A DNA stretch of 7,510 bases from an uncultured Clostridia bacterium (GTDB taxonomy: Bacteria > Bacillota > Clostridia > Lachnospirales > Lachnospiraceae), in contig CAMJIC010000121.1 in assembly GCA_946405675.1 (NCBI GenBank), forward strand, positions 1 through 7,510, given 5' to 3'. Positions within the stretch are counted from its first letter, which is position 1; every line of letters starts with the position of its first letter. The translations under genes and the position numbers were made by a program. The notes beneath the pieces are model-generated. The model did not search any database and was not told the origin of the DNA. It saw only the letters and a program-made list of their open reading frames with translations. This document shows, piece by piece, positions 1-5,064 of this stretch.

Positions 1-363
1 TCCCGGAAACGCAGGGAGGGGCTTACGACAGAATTTAATATAACTGTAGATCATTTGCGGCATGTGGAGGAGTTTATAGAACTCATGAATGCGCTTACGA
101 GCTCCGACAGATTTTCTGCATTGCCAAAGCTGATAAAAGAGCGCGGGGGTGACAGTATGATGACAATTCTATTTGATGAGGCTGAGGCACGGGGGGAAGC
201 AAGGGGAGAAGCAAGAGGAGCGATAAGAGGTGCAATCCAGGCATATAATGAGATGGGATTAACACCTTTGGATATTGTTTCTAAGATCGTGAATGTTTTT
301 TCTTTGAAAAGGGAGGATGCGGAAGCATCTGTGAAAGATATATTAAAAATACAAAGGCTTTGA
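1..363 (+). CDS. C-terminal part of an Rpn/PD-(D/E)XK nuclease-transposase family-like protein (5' end outside window)
   Basis: The frame is open from base 1 to the TGA at 361-363, giving 120 residues, so this is the tail of a gene that starts upstream. A TTG at 55 could be read as a start, but the frame continues before it and no good ribosome binding site precedes it, so I treat the gene as truncated by the window. The visible part has a helical segment, then a charged low-complexity stretch where EARG is repeated three times and decays to AIRG (bases 184-231, a 12-bp repeat). A helical tail follows with the pattern AIQAYNEMGLTPLDIVSKI. This layout is characteristic of the C-terminus of Rpn (recombination-promoting nuclease, formerly 'putative transposase') proteins in Clostridia. 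The nuclease domain itself would lie outside the window, so the assignment rests on the tail only. The last codons and the stop lie inside the first unit of a 20-bp tandem repeat. Confidence 0.55.
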   Translation, partial: SRKRREGLTTEFNITVDHLRHVEEFIELMNALTSSDRFSALPKLIKERGGDSMMTILFDEAEARGEARGEARGAIRGAIQAYNEMGLTPLDIVSKIVNVFSLKREDAEASVKDILKIQRL

Positions 364-408
364 AAAAGATACATGGGTTTTGAAAAAGATACAAAGGCTT
401 TGTATCAG
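349..408. repeat. 20-bp tandem repeat, 3 units
   Basis: There are three head-to-tail 20-bp units at 349-368, 369-388 and 389-408. Unit 1 is atacaaaggctttgaaaaag; unit 2 differs at a few central bases; unit 3 matches unit 1 for its first 14 bases and then ends tatcag. Unit 1 overlaps the last codons and the TGA stop of the upstream gene, so the array looks like a duplication of that gene's 3' end. Confidence 0.85.
388..406. repeat. 19-bp perfect palindrome in the third repeat unit
   Basis: The sequence gatacaaag-g-ctttgtatc is a perfect inverted repeat of 9-bp arms around one base. As RNA it could form an 8-bp AT-rich stem with a GGC loop. No T-run follows, so it is not a standard intrinsic terminator. 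It may be a weak 3'-end structure for the upstream gene or a protein-binding dyad; the sequence alone does not decide. Confidence 0.6.
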
Positions 409-518
409 ATACCAGGCAGTACGTGTTGATGAGCGTTTTACATGGTGGTGTGAATTTCTTCACCTCACGGCTGTTTTTATTGGAAGGCTGGAGAGAAGGA
501 AGAAAGAAGGAGAAGAAA

Positions 519-536
519 AGGCCGAAGAGAAGGCCT
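519..536 (+). other. Short hairpin in a purine-rich leader before the shikimate dehydrogenase gene
   Basis: AGGCC (519-523) and GGCCT (532-536) are complementary around an 8-base purine loop. They sit at the end of a strongly purine-rich tract (about 485-531) and just upstream of the ribosome binding site at 544-550. The stem is short, so a regulatory role is only a possibility. Apart from this and a small GTGAA/TTCAC hairpin at 450-463, I see nothing recognisable between 409 and 543. Confidence 0.25.
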
Positions 537-543
537 GAGCTTT

Positions 544-550
544 GGAGAGG
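544..550 (+). promoter_or_regulatory. Ribosome binding site that sets the shikimate dehydrogenase start at 558
   Basis: GGAGAGG is followed by a 7-base spacer and ATG at 558. The frame stays open upstream to a GTG at 423, but the extra 45 residues are highly basic and unlike the family, whereas ATG 558 begins the protein just before the conserved first strand (ELTGVFG). Confidence 0.75.
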
Positions 551-557
551 GAACATT

Positions 558-1409
558 ATGGCACATTACAGGGCGGAACTGACGGGCGTTTTCGGTGATC
601 CGGTGGATGATAATCCATCGATTATTCTGGAAGAGGCGGGATACAATGCGCTTGGTTTGAATTACAGGTATCTTACGATTAAGGTGCTGCCGGAGGATCT
701 GGGAAGGGCAATGGATGCGGTGCGTGCAATGCATTTTCGTGGAATCAACCTGACCATGCCCCATAAGATCAGGGTTATCCCGATGCTGGATGAGCTGACG
801 GAGGCGGCGCAGATTATCGGTGCGGTGAATACGGTGATCAATGATAACGGGAAGCTGATTGGAGAGAATACGGATGGCAAAGGGTTTACACGATCATTGC
901 AAAGCGAAGGAGTGGAGCTTGCCGGGAAGAGGATAATGATTCTTGGCGCCGGAGGTGCTGCCAGAGCGATTGGCGTGGAGTGCGCGCTGTGTGGAGCGGC
1001 CCGGATCCTGATTGCAAATCGCACGGAGCGCTCCGGAAGGGAGCTGAGTGAGCTGATTACAGAGAAGACTCATTCGGATTCATGCTATCTTTCGTGGAAT
1101 GGGACATTGAAGATCCCGAAGGAGACGGACATCCTGATCAATGCGACGCCTGTAGGCTTTACCCCGGCGCAGGATCAGAAGCCGGATATTGACTACGATA
1201 CGATTCGGAGCGGGATGATCGTTTCGGATGTGGTGTTTGATCCGGTTGAGACAAAGTTCCTGAAGGAAGCAAAAGAGCGCGGCGCGAGGACATTTTCCGG
1301 AATCGGGATGCTTGTGCAGCAGGGTGCGCTGAATTTTACTCTGTGGACAGGCGAAGACGCGCCGGTGGATGTGATGTATAAAGCATTGGAGGAAGAGCTG
1401 GCACAGTAA
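558..1409 (+). CDS. aroE: Shikimate dehydrogenase family protein (AroE-like, NADP-type), variant substrate loop
   Basis: At 283 residues this is the usual length for shikimate/quinate dehydrogenases, which reversibly reduce 3-dehydroshikimate to shikimate in the cytoplasm. The family layout is complete: an N-terminal substrate domain with NLTMPHK (64-70, catalytic Lys70), AVNTV (89-93) and ENTDGKGF (103-110, catalytic Asp106). A Rossmann domain follows with GAGGAARA (130-137) and ANRTERSGR (153-161); the NRT motif and the following Arg favour NADP. The C-terminal helix has GMLVQQGALNFTLWTG, with Gln255 as the substrate-contacting glutamine. The odd point is the first loop. Typical AroE has a Ser-x-Ser pair here (SHSLSP type) that holds the substrate carboxylate, but this protein has GDPVDDNPS (13-21). 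No other aromatic-pathway gene is adjacent. It may therefore be a paralogue with a different polyol or quinate-like substrate rather than the housekeeping enzyme. Family assignment is firm; exact substrate is not. Confidence 0.9.
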   Translation: MAHYRAELTGVFGDPVDDNPSIILEEAGYNALGLNYRYLTIKVLPEDLGRAMDAVRAMHFRGINLTMPHKIRVIPMLDELTEAAQIIGAVNTVINDNGKLIGENTDGKGFTRSLQSEGVELAGKRIMILGAGGAARAIGVECALCGAARILIANRTERSGRELSELITEKTHSDSCYLSWNGTLKIPKETDILINATPVGFTPAQDQKPDIDYDTIRSGMIVSDVVFDPVETKFLKEAKERGARTFSGIGMLVQQGALNFTLWTGEDAPVDVMYKALEEELAQ

Positions 1410-1413
1410 CGAC

Positions 1414-1523
1414 CTGTCACGAATTAACTTATGCATATTACTTGTCTGATTTTCCGATATCTGCGTCAGAAAGCCTCGCCGTACTGGCGGTACATGAATG
1501 ATGACACGATCAGACAATGACAG
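1414..1523. repeat. Nested inverted repeat of about 110 bp between two genes
   Basis: The outer arms are CTGTCA (1414-1419) and TGACAG (1518-1523). Next are TTGTCTGAT (1442-1450) and ATCAGACAA (1509-1517), a perfect 9-bp pair, followed by a weak GTCA/TGAC pair (1465-1468/1502-1505). An apical CGCC-GTACT-GGCG hairpin lies at 1477-1489. The right arm also sits in a perfect 10-bp palindrome GACAGCTGTC (1519-1528). The element fills most of the gap between the shikimate dehydrogenase and DUF3990 genes and has no coding potential I can support. It could be a dispersed non-autonomous repeat, a structured RNA or a large 3' hairpin. No target-site duplication was recognised. Confidence 0.55.
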
Positions 1524-1566
1524 CTGTCGGGATGTTAAGCCGCAGGAGAAGGCAAAAATATAATAT

Positions 1567-1570
1567 GGAG
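1567..1570 (+). promoter_or_regulatory. Ribosome binding site of the DUF3990 gene
   Basis: GGAG is followed by 8 bases and then ATG at 1579. It supports this start and argues that transcription begins further upstream than the TATAAT at 1559-1564 would allow. Confidence 0.6.
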
Positions 1571-1578
1571 AGCTAGAA

Positions 1579-2097
1579 ATGAAACTATATCATACAAGCA
1601 GCGTTGTGATCCGGGATCCCGATATCTATCGCGGAAGGAAAAATGCTGATTTCGGCCAGGGATTTTACCTTACTCCTGATCTGGATTTTGCGCGCCGGTG
1701 GGCATTCGCTGATGCAGTGATCAATGCGTATGAGCTGGACGAAAGCGGGCTTTTGCTGCAGAGGCTGGAGAGAGACGAGCAATGGTATCGGTATATTTTT
1801 CAGAATCGCCGGAGCTGTGATGAATGGAATGCGGATGTCGTCATCGGGCCGATCGCAAATGATACGATTTTCGACACCCTCGGTATCATTACCAGCGGGT
1901 TTCTGGATCCTTCGGAAGCACTGCAGCTGTTGATGATCGGGCCGGAATATGTGCAGGTCGCGGTCAAGACGGAGAAGGCCGTGAGTCAGCTCAGGTGGAC
2001 AGGATCCGAGCGGATAAAAAGATTTGATGAAAAGCAGCTGAAGGAAGAGCAGAGGGAATACCAGAGGCAGTTTGCTGAAGCCATGAGCAGAATGTAA
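1579..2097 (+). CDS. DUF3990 family protein, ADP-ribosyltransferase-like
   Basis: This is a 172-residue soluble protein with no signal peptide or membrane segment. The signatures I recognise as DUF3990 are LYHTS (3-7), RGRKNADFGQGFYLTPD (18-34), VIGPIANDTIFD (88-99) and EYVQVAVKTEKA (123-134). His5 in LYH and the G-x-G-F-Y-L segment (26-31) resemble the His and Tyr motifs of PARP/diphtheria-toxin-type ADP-ribosyltransferases (LYHGS, GKGIYF), and Gln126 could be the third active-site position. An NAD-using role is inferred from these motifs; the family is not well characterised. The C-terminus (about 145-172) is a charged helix rich in Lys, Glu and Gln. DUF3990 genes in Clostridia are often, as I recall, next to a short DUF3791 gene. 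None is visible here: the upstream gap holds an inverted repeat and the downstream gap a tandem repeat, so this copy looks solitary. Confidence 0.82.
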   Translation: MKLYHTSSVVIRDPDIYRGRKNADFGQGFYLTPDLDFARRWAFADAVINAYELDESGLLLQRLERDEQWYRYIFQNRRSCDEWNADVVIGPIANDTIFDTLGIITSGFLDPSEALQLLMIGPEYVQVAVKTEKAVSQLRWTGSERIKRFDEKQLKEEQREYQRQFAEAMSRM

Positions 2098-2281
2098 GAA
2101 AGAACTGAGTTTCGGAAAGAACTGTCTTTTGGAAAGAACTGTCTTTTGGGAAGAATTGTATTCTGGAAAGAACTGCAGTCTGGAAAAAACTGTCTTTTTG
2201 AAGGGATTGTGTTCCAGGAAAGAAGGTTTTTGAAAAGAATGATATTTTTCGAGAAAAATGATATTTAGGAAGAATTTTTCC
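2098..2281. repeat. 17-bp tandem repeat, 7 exact-length units plus decayed units
   Basis: Starting at the base after the DUF3990 stop codon, seven consecutive 17-bp units run from 2098 to 2216. The consensus is gaaagaactgtcttttg; units 2 (2115-2131) and 3 (2132-2148) are identical. Further degenerate units of 14-19 bp continue to about 2281. Most units have a purine-rich left half and a pyrimidine-rich right half and contain a small dyad, such as AAAGA-actg-TCTTT in units 2 and 3, AGAAT-tgt-ATTCT in unit 4 and ACTGCAGT in unit 5. I found no convincing promoter or terminator in the gap. Confidence 0.85.
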
Positions 2282-2295
2282 GGAAAGAGATGATG

Positions 2296-2301
2296 AGGAG
2301 G
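2296..2301 (+). promoter_or_regulatory. Strong ribosome binding site of the GH51 gene
   Basis: A perfect AGGAGG is followed by a 7-base spacer to ATG 2309. It sits immediately after the decayed end of the 17-bp repeat array. Confidence 0.85.
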
Positions 2302-2308
2302 AATCAGT

Positions 2309-4402
2309 ATGGGCATTTCTATCACTTTAGACGCGAAGAAGAAGCATCCGGTCAGTCCAAGTCTATATGGCATTTTCTATGAGGACATCAATTTCAGCTG
2401 TGACGGCGGCATCAATGCAAACATGGTGATGAATTACAGCTTCGAAGGTGTTTTTCTGGACAGGGAGACGGATCGCAGGGTTGTTGATCCTCTGAGAGGG
2501 TGGACATTTACCGGGAAAGAGATCGTAAGTGAGACAGAATGCCCGCTGCATGAAAACAGCAGGTATGCGCGCCTGACTTCGGACGGGGAGGCGGTTCTGA
2601 CCAATCTGGGATTCAACGGTGACAAAGCCTATGCTGCGAACGGGGCGATGTCGGTGACGGCCGGAGCGTCCTATCTGTTTGAATGCTGGCTGCGCCGCAG
2701 GGATTATTCCGGAAAGATCCTGGTGGATGTCATCGGAGATGATGGAAAGGAGCTTACCCGGGAATCGGCTGTCAGTCTTCCTGAAGGCAATGCCTGGGAG
2801 AAGATCTGCCTCAGCACCGAGGGCATTGCGGACGGTTATGGCCGTCTGCGGATCCGTCTGTGCGGATGCGGGACGGTGGATCTCGACTGTGTTTCCCTGA
2901 TGAACGCGGATTATTGGCACCATGATGATCCGAAGTGGAGATACGGGAAGCTGAGAAAAGACCTGATCCAGGCCATTGCTGACCTGAAGCCGCGCTTTGT
3001 ACGCTTCCCCGGCGGCTGCATCGTGGAAGGGCGTTACCTGGACAATGGCTACAACTGGAAGAATACGCTCGGCGAGCTGTATGAGAGGAAGAGTGATTAT
3101 AACCTCTGGTCCGAGGACATGCCGACCGGTTCCTACAATCAATCGTATCAGATCGGATACTATGAATATTTCTGCCTGTGCGAGGACCTTGGCGCGAAGC
3201 CGCTGCCTACACTGAATGTAGGGCTCTCCTGCCAGATCCGTTCCATGCAAAGAGGCGAGGCAGTCTGCCCGAACATTCCCGTGGACAGCCCGCAGTTTCA
3301 GACAGTGATCGACAGCTACCTGGATCTGATTGCGTTTGCGACGGGGGATCCGGAGAAAAATGAATGGGCGGCGAAACGTGCCTCGATGGGGCATCCGGAG
3401 CCATTTGAACTGGACCGCATCGGAATCGGGAATGAGCAGTATGCGGATACTTATTATGAGCGGTACCGCATCATAGAGAAGGCAATCCATGACAGGTACC
3501 CTGACATGCTCTGCGTTTTCTGCGCGGGTGTCCATCCTTTCTCCATTGAACTGATGGGGGCTCCCGGCCTTGACCGTGTCTATGAGGAGGCGCGGAAGTA
3601 TCAGAATATCTTGGTGGATGAGCATTCCTACCATTCTCCGGAATGGTTTGAGCAGATGAGTACCCGTTTTGATTCCTATGACCGCAGCGGCCCGGGCGTA
3701 TTCTTCGGTGAGTATGCGGCAAACGGCCTGCTTGGCGCGGTGGGCAATCCGACGGATCCGTCCCAGGCGGAGGAACTGATGCGGGCCATGACAGAGGCGG
3801 CTTTGAATCCGGACCATCCGGATGGGGAAGGAGAGATGGTCGTTGCCAACACGCAGACGGCGGAAGGGGGCAGCAACCAGTTCGGGACGGCTCTTTCCGA
3901 GGCAGCATTCCTGACCGGCGTGGAGCGCAACAGTGATATCGTCATCCAGACCAGCTATGCGCCCCTTTATAACCTTACGGAATGTGACCAGTGGAGTCAT
4001 AACCTCATCGATTTTAATCCGAAGACACTGGCTTACACGGCTAATTACTATGTCCAGAAAATGTTCTCCAATTTCCTTGGCACGGAATATGTTCCCTTCA
4101 GCGGCGAACTTCCGGAGCATGTATTTGCGTCAGTCACCGAGGATGCGGATGCATATTACGTGAAACTCGTGAATACCTCAGACCTGAAGGATGATGCCGT
4201 GATCACTTTCCCGCAGCCGGTTGCAAAGGCGGAGGGGGAAGAGCTGCACAGCGATGACCTGACTGTCCGCAATGCCCTTGGCTTTTTTGGTGAGACAGAT
4301 TACCGGATCGTCCCTGCCGCCGTCCGTATCCCGGCGGAAGGCAGCCGCCTTTGCGTGCCGGTCAAGCCTCATGCGGTCCTGGCTTTGAAGGTTTACAAAT
4401 AA
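2309..4402 (+). CDS. GH51 alpha-L-arabinofuranosidase, cytoplasmic
   Basis: The 697-residue protein is a retaining glycoside hydrolase predicted to release terminal alpha-L-arabinofuranose from arabinan or arabinoxylan fragments. The N-terminus begins the barrel with SPSLYGIFYEDINFSCDGG (16-34). A beta-rich carbohydrate-binding-like insert spans about 62-200. The barrel resumes at about 215 with RFVRFPGGCIVEG (229-241). GIGNEQ (372-377) gives the acid/base Glu376, and FFGEYA (465-470) gives the nucleophile Glu468. EAAFLTGVERNSD (531-543) and SYAPLYN lead into the C-terminal beta domain (about 590-697). There is no signal peptide, so it should act inside the cell on imported oligosaccharides. 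The length and embedded insert match the longer GH51 form rather than the roughly 500-residue AbfA form. Between Glu468 and the EAAF helix there are about 50 extra residues rich in Pro, Asp, Glu and Gly (about 472-524), which look longer than usual. No transporter or regulator is adjacent. Confidence 0.92.
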   Translation: MGISITLDAKKKHPVSPSLYGIFYEDINFSCDGGINANMVMNYSFEGVFLDRETDRRVVDPLRGWTFTGKEIVSETECPLHENSRYARLTSDGEAVLTNLGFNGDKAYAANGAMSVTAGASYLFECWLRRRDYSGKILVDVIGDDGKELTRESAVSLPEGNAWEKICLSTEGIADGYGRLRIRLCGCGTVDLDCVSLMNADYWHHDDPKWRYGKLRKDLIQAIADLKPRFVRFPGGCIVEGRYLDNGYNWKNTLGELYERKSDYNLWSEDMPTGSYNQSYQIGYYEYFCLCEDLGAKPLPTLNVGLSCQIRSMQRGEAVCPNIPVDSPQFQTVIDSYLDLIAFATGDPEKNEWAAKRASMGHPEPFELDRIGIGNEQYADTYYERYRIIEKAIHDRYPDMLCVFCAGVHPFSIELMGAPGLDRVYEEARKYQNILVDEHSYHSPEWFEQMSTRFDSYDRSGPGVFFGEYAANGLLGAVGNPTDPSQAEELMRAMTEAALNPDHPDGEGEMVVANTQTAEGGSNQFGTALSEAAFLTGVERNSDIVIQTSYAPLYNLTECDQWSHNLIDFNPKTLAYTANYYVQKMFSNFLGTEYVPFSGELPEHVFASVTEDADAYYVKLVNTSDLKDDAVITFPQPVAKAEGEELHSDDLTVRNALGFFGETDYRIVPAAVRIPAEGSRLCVPVKPHAVLALKVYK

Positions 4403-4411
4403 CGGAGAGTC

Positions 4412-4489
4412 ATTGGTAAAAATTATTGATAAGAGCCATTGGTAAGAACCATTGGTAAGAACTATTGGCAAGAGCGATTGGTGATAGAA
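4412..4489. repeat. 13-bp tandem repeat, 6 units
   Basis: Six uninterrupted 13-bp units start at 4412, 4425, 4438, 4451, 4464 and 4477, each beginning with attg. The consensus is attggtaagaacc. Adjacent units make small TGGT-aaga-ACCA dyads. The array starts ten bases after the GH51 stop and fills nearly all of the 92-bp gap. No terminator was seen. Confidence 0.9.
4480..4485 (+). promoter_or_regulatory. Probable ribosome binding site inside the last 13-bp repeat unit
   Basis: The last unit has GGTGAT where the other units read GGTAAG, GATAAG or similar. GGTGAT matches the 3' half of the extended Shine-Dalgarno AGGAGGTGAT and lies 9 bases before ATG 4495. No better site precedes that ATG. 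Confidence 0.45.
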
Positions 4490-4494
4490 TAAAT

Positions 4495-5064
4495 ATGGAA
4501 AGAGATCAGCCGGACAAAGAACTGATATGGGAAGAGATCAGCACGGAGCACATCATAAAGGATCAGTGGATTGATTTCAGGAAAACCTCATTCCGCTACC
4601 CTGACGGGCATGTATATGAGCCGTTCTATACCTATAGCAGGAGAGATTATGCGGTGGTTGTCGCCTCAGACCGGGAAGGCAATTATATCTGTGTCCGGCA
4701 GTTCCGGCAGGGAATCAGGCAGGTCACGACTGAATTCCCGGCAGGCGGCATTGAGAAGGGGGAAAGCACTGCCCTGGAGTGCGCGCGGCGGGAGCTTCTG
4801 GAAGAAACAGGGTATGTATCTGACGAATGGAAGCACCTTCTGACGGTTCCCTCCGACGCTACCGTTTCCGACAACTATGCACACATTTTTACTGCGAAAA
4901 AATGCAGGAAGGCCGGAAAGCAGCATCTGGATGAAACTGAGCGTGTGAATGTGGAGCTGCATTCTGCACGGGAGATCGAAGAGATGGTCAAGGCAGGAAG
5001 GTTTCAGCAGGCGGTTCATGTGCTGGCATGGCTTTTGTCGAAGGAAGCCGGAGGTAAAGAATGA
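4495..5064 (+). CDS. Nudix hydrolase, ADP-ribose pyrophosphatase type
   Basis: This 189-residue cytoplasmic enzyme is predicted to cleave a nucleoside diphosphate linked to another group, most likely ADP-ribose to AMP and ribose 5-phosphate. The N-terminal strands (about 10-50) precede YAVVVASDREGNYICVRQFR (52-71). The Nudix box follows at 84-107, with Gly84, Glu90 and RELLEETGY (99-107), where Glu103 and Glu104 should bind the metal. The C-terminal part ends in a helix (REIEEMVKAGRFQQAVHVLA) typical of the ADP-ribose subgroup. Eight residues rather than seven separate Glu90 from Arg99, one more than the classic box. I chose ATG 4495 over an in-frame TTG at 4465, because the TTG lies inside the tandem repeat and would add ten residues encoded by it. 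The stop overlaps the next start by four bases (ATGA), so it is probably co-translated with the FIST/HD-GYP gene. Substrate is inferred from subgroup resemblance. Confidence 0.88.
   Translation: MERDQPDKELIWEEISTEHIIKDQWIDFRKTSFRYPDGHVYEPFYTYSRRDYAVVVASDREGNYICVRQFRQGIRQVTTEFPAGGIEKGESTALECARRELLEETGYVSDEWKHLLTVPSDATVSDNYAHIFTAKKCRKAGKQHLDETERVNVELHSAREIEEMVKAGRFQQAVHVLAWLLSKEAGGKE
5050..5055 (+). promoter_or_regulatory. Ribosome binding site and ATGA overlap for the FIST/HD-GYP gene
   Basis: GGAGGT lies within the end of the Nudix gene, 5 bases before ATG 5061. The start and the upstream TGA share the sequence ATGA (5061-5064), an arrangement that commonly gives translational coupling. Confidence 0.8.

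Noticed and set aside
388..406. Intrinsic terminator after the Rpn-like gene
   Set aside because: The stem is AT-rich and no T-run follows.
423..557. N-terminal extension of the shikimate dehydrogenase from GTG 423
   Set aside because: No ribosome binding site there; the added residues are basic low complexity from a purine-rich leader, while ATG 558 has GGAGAGG and fits family length.
1424..1540. Integron attC-like site (GTTAAGC at 1534 fits the R' core pattern)
   Set aside because: The matching left-end core is absent (aattaac does not fit RYYYAAC), and no integrase or cassette array is present.
1559..1564. Perfect TATAAT as a -10 box for the DUF3990 gene
   Set aside because: It is only 15 bases before the ATG, so a transcript from it would start at about 1571 and lose the GGAG site at 1567-1570; no good -35 is visible at the right distance.
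1585..2373. Antisense 262-codon frame running through the 17-bp array, with Phe-rich repeated peptides
   Set aside because: It is opposite DUF3990, and a 17-bp period shifts frame at each unit, so the repeated peptide look is a by-product of the DNA repeat.
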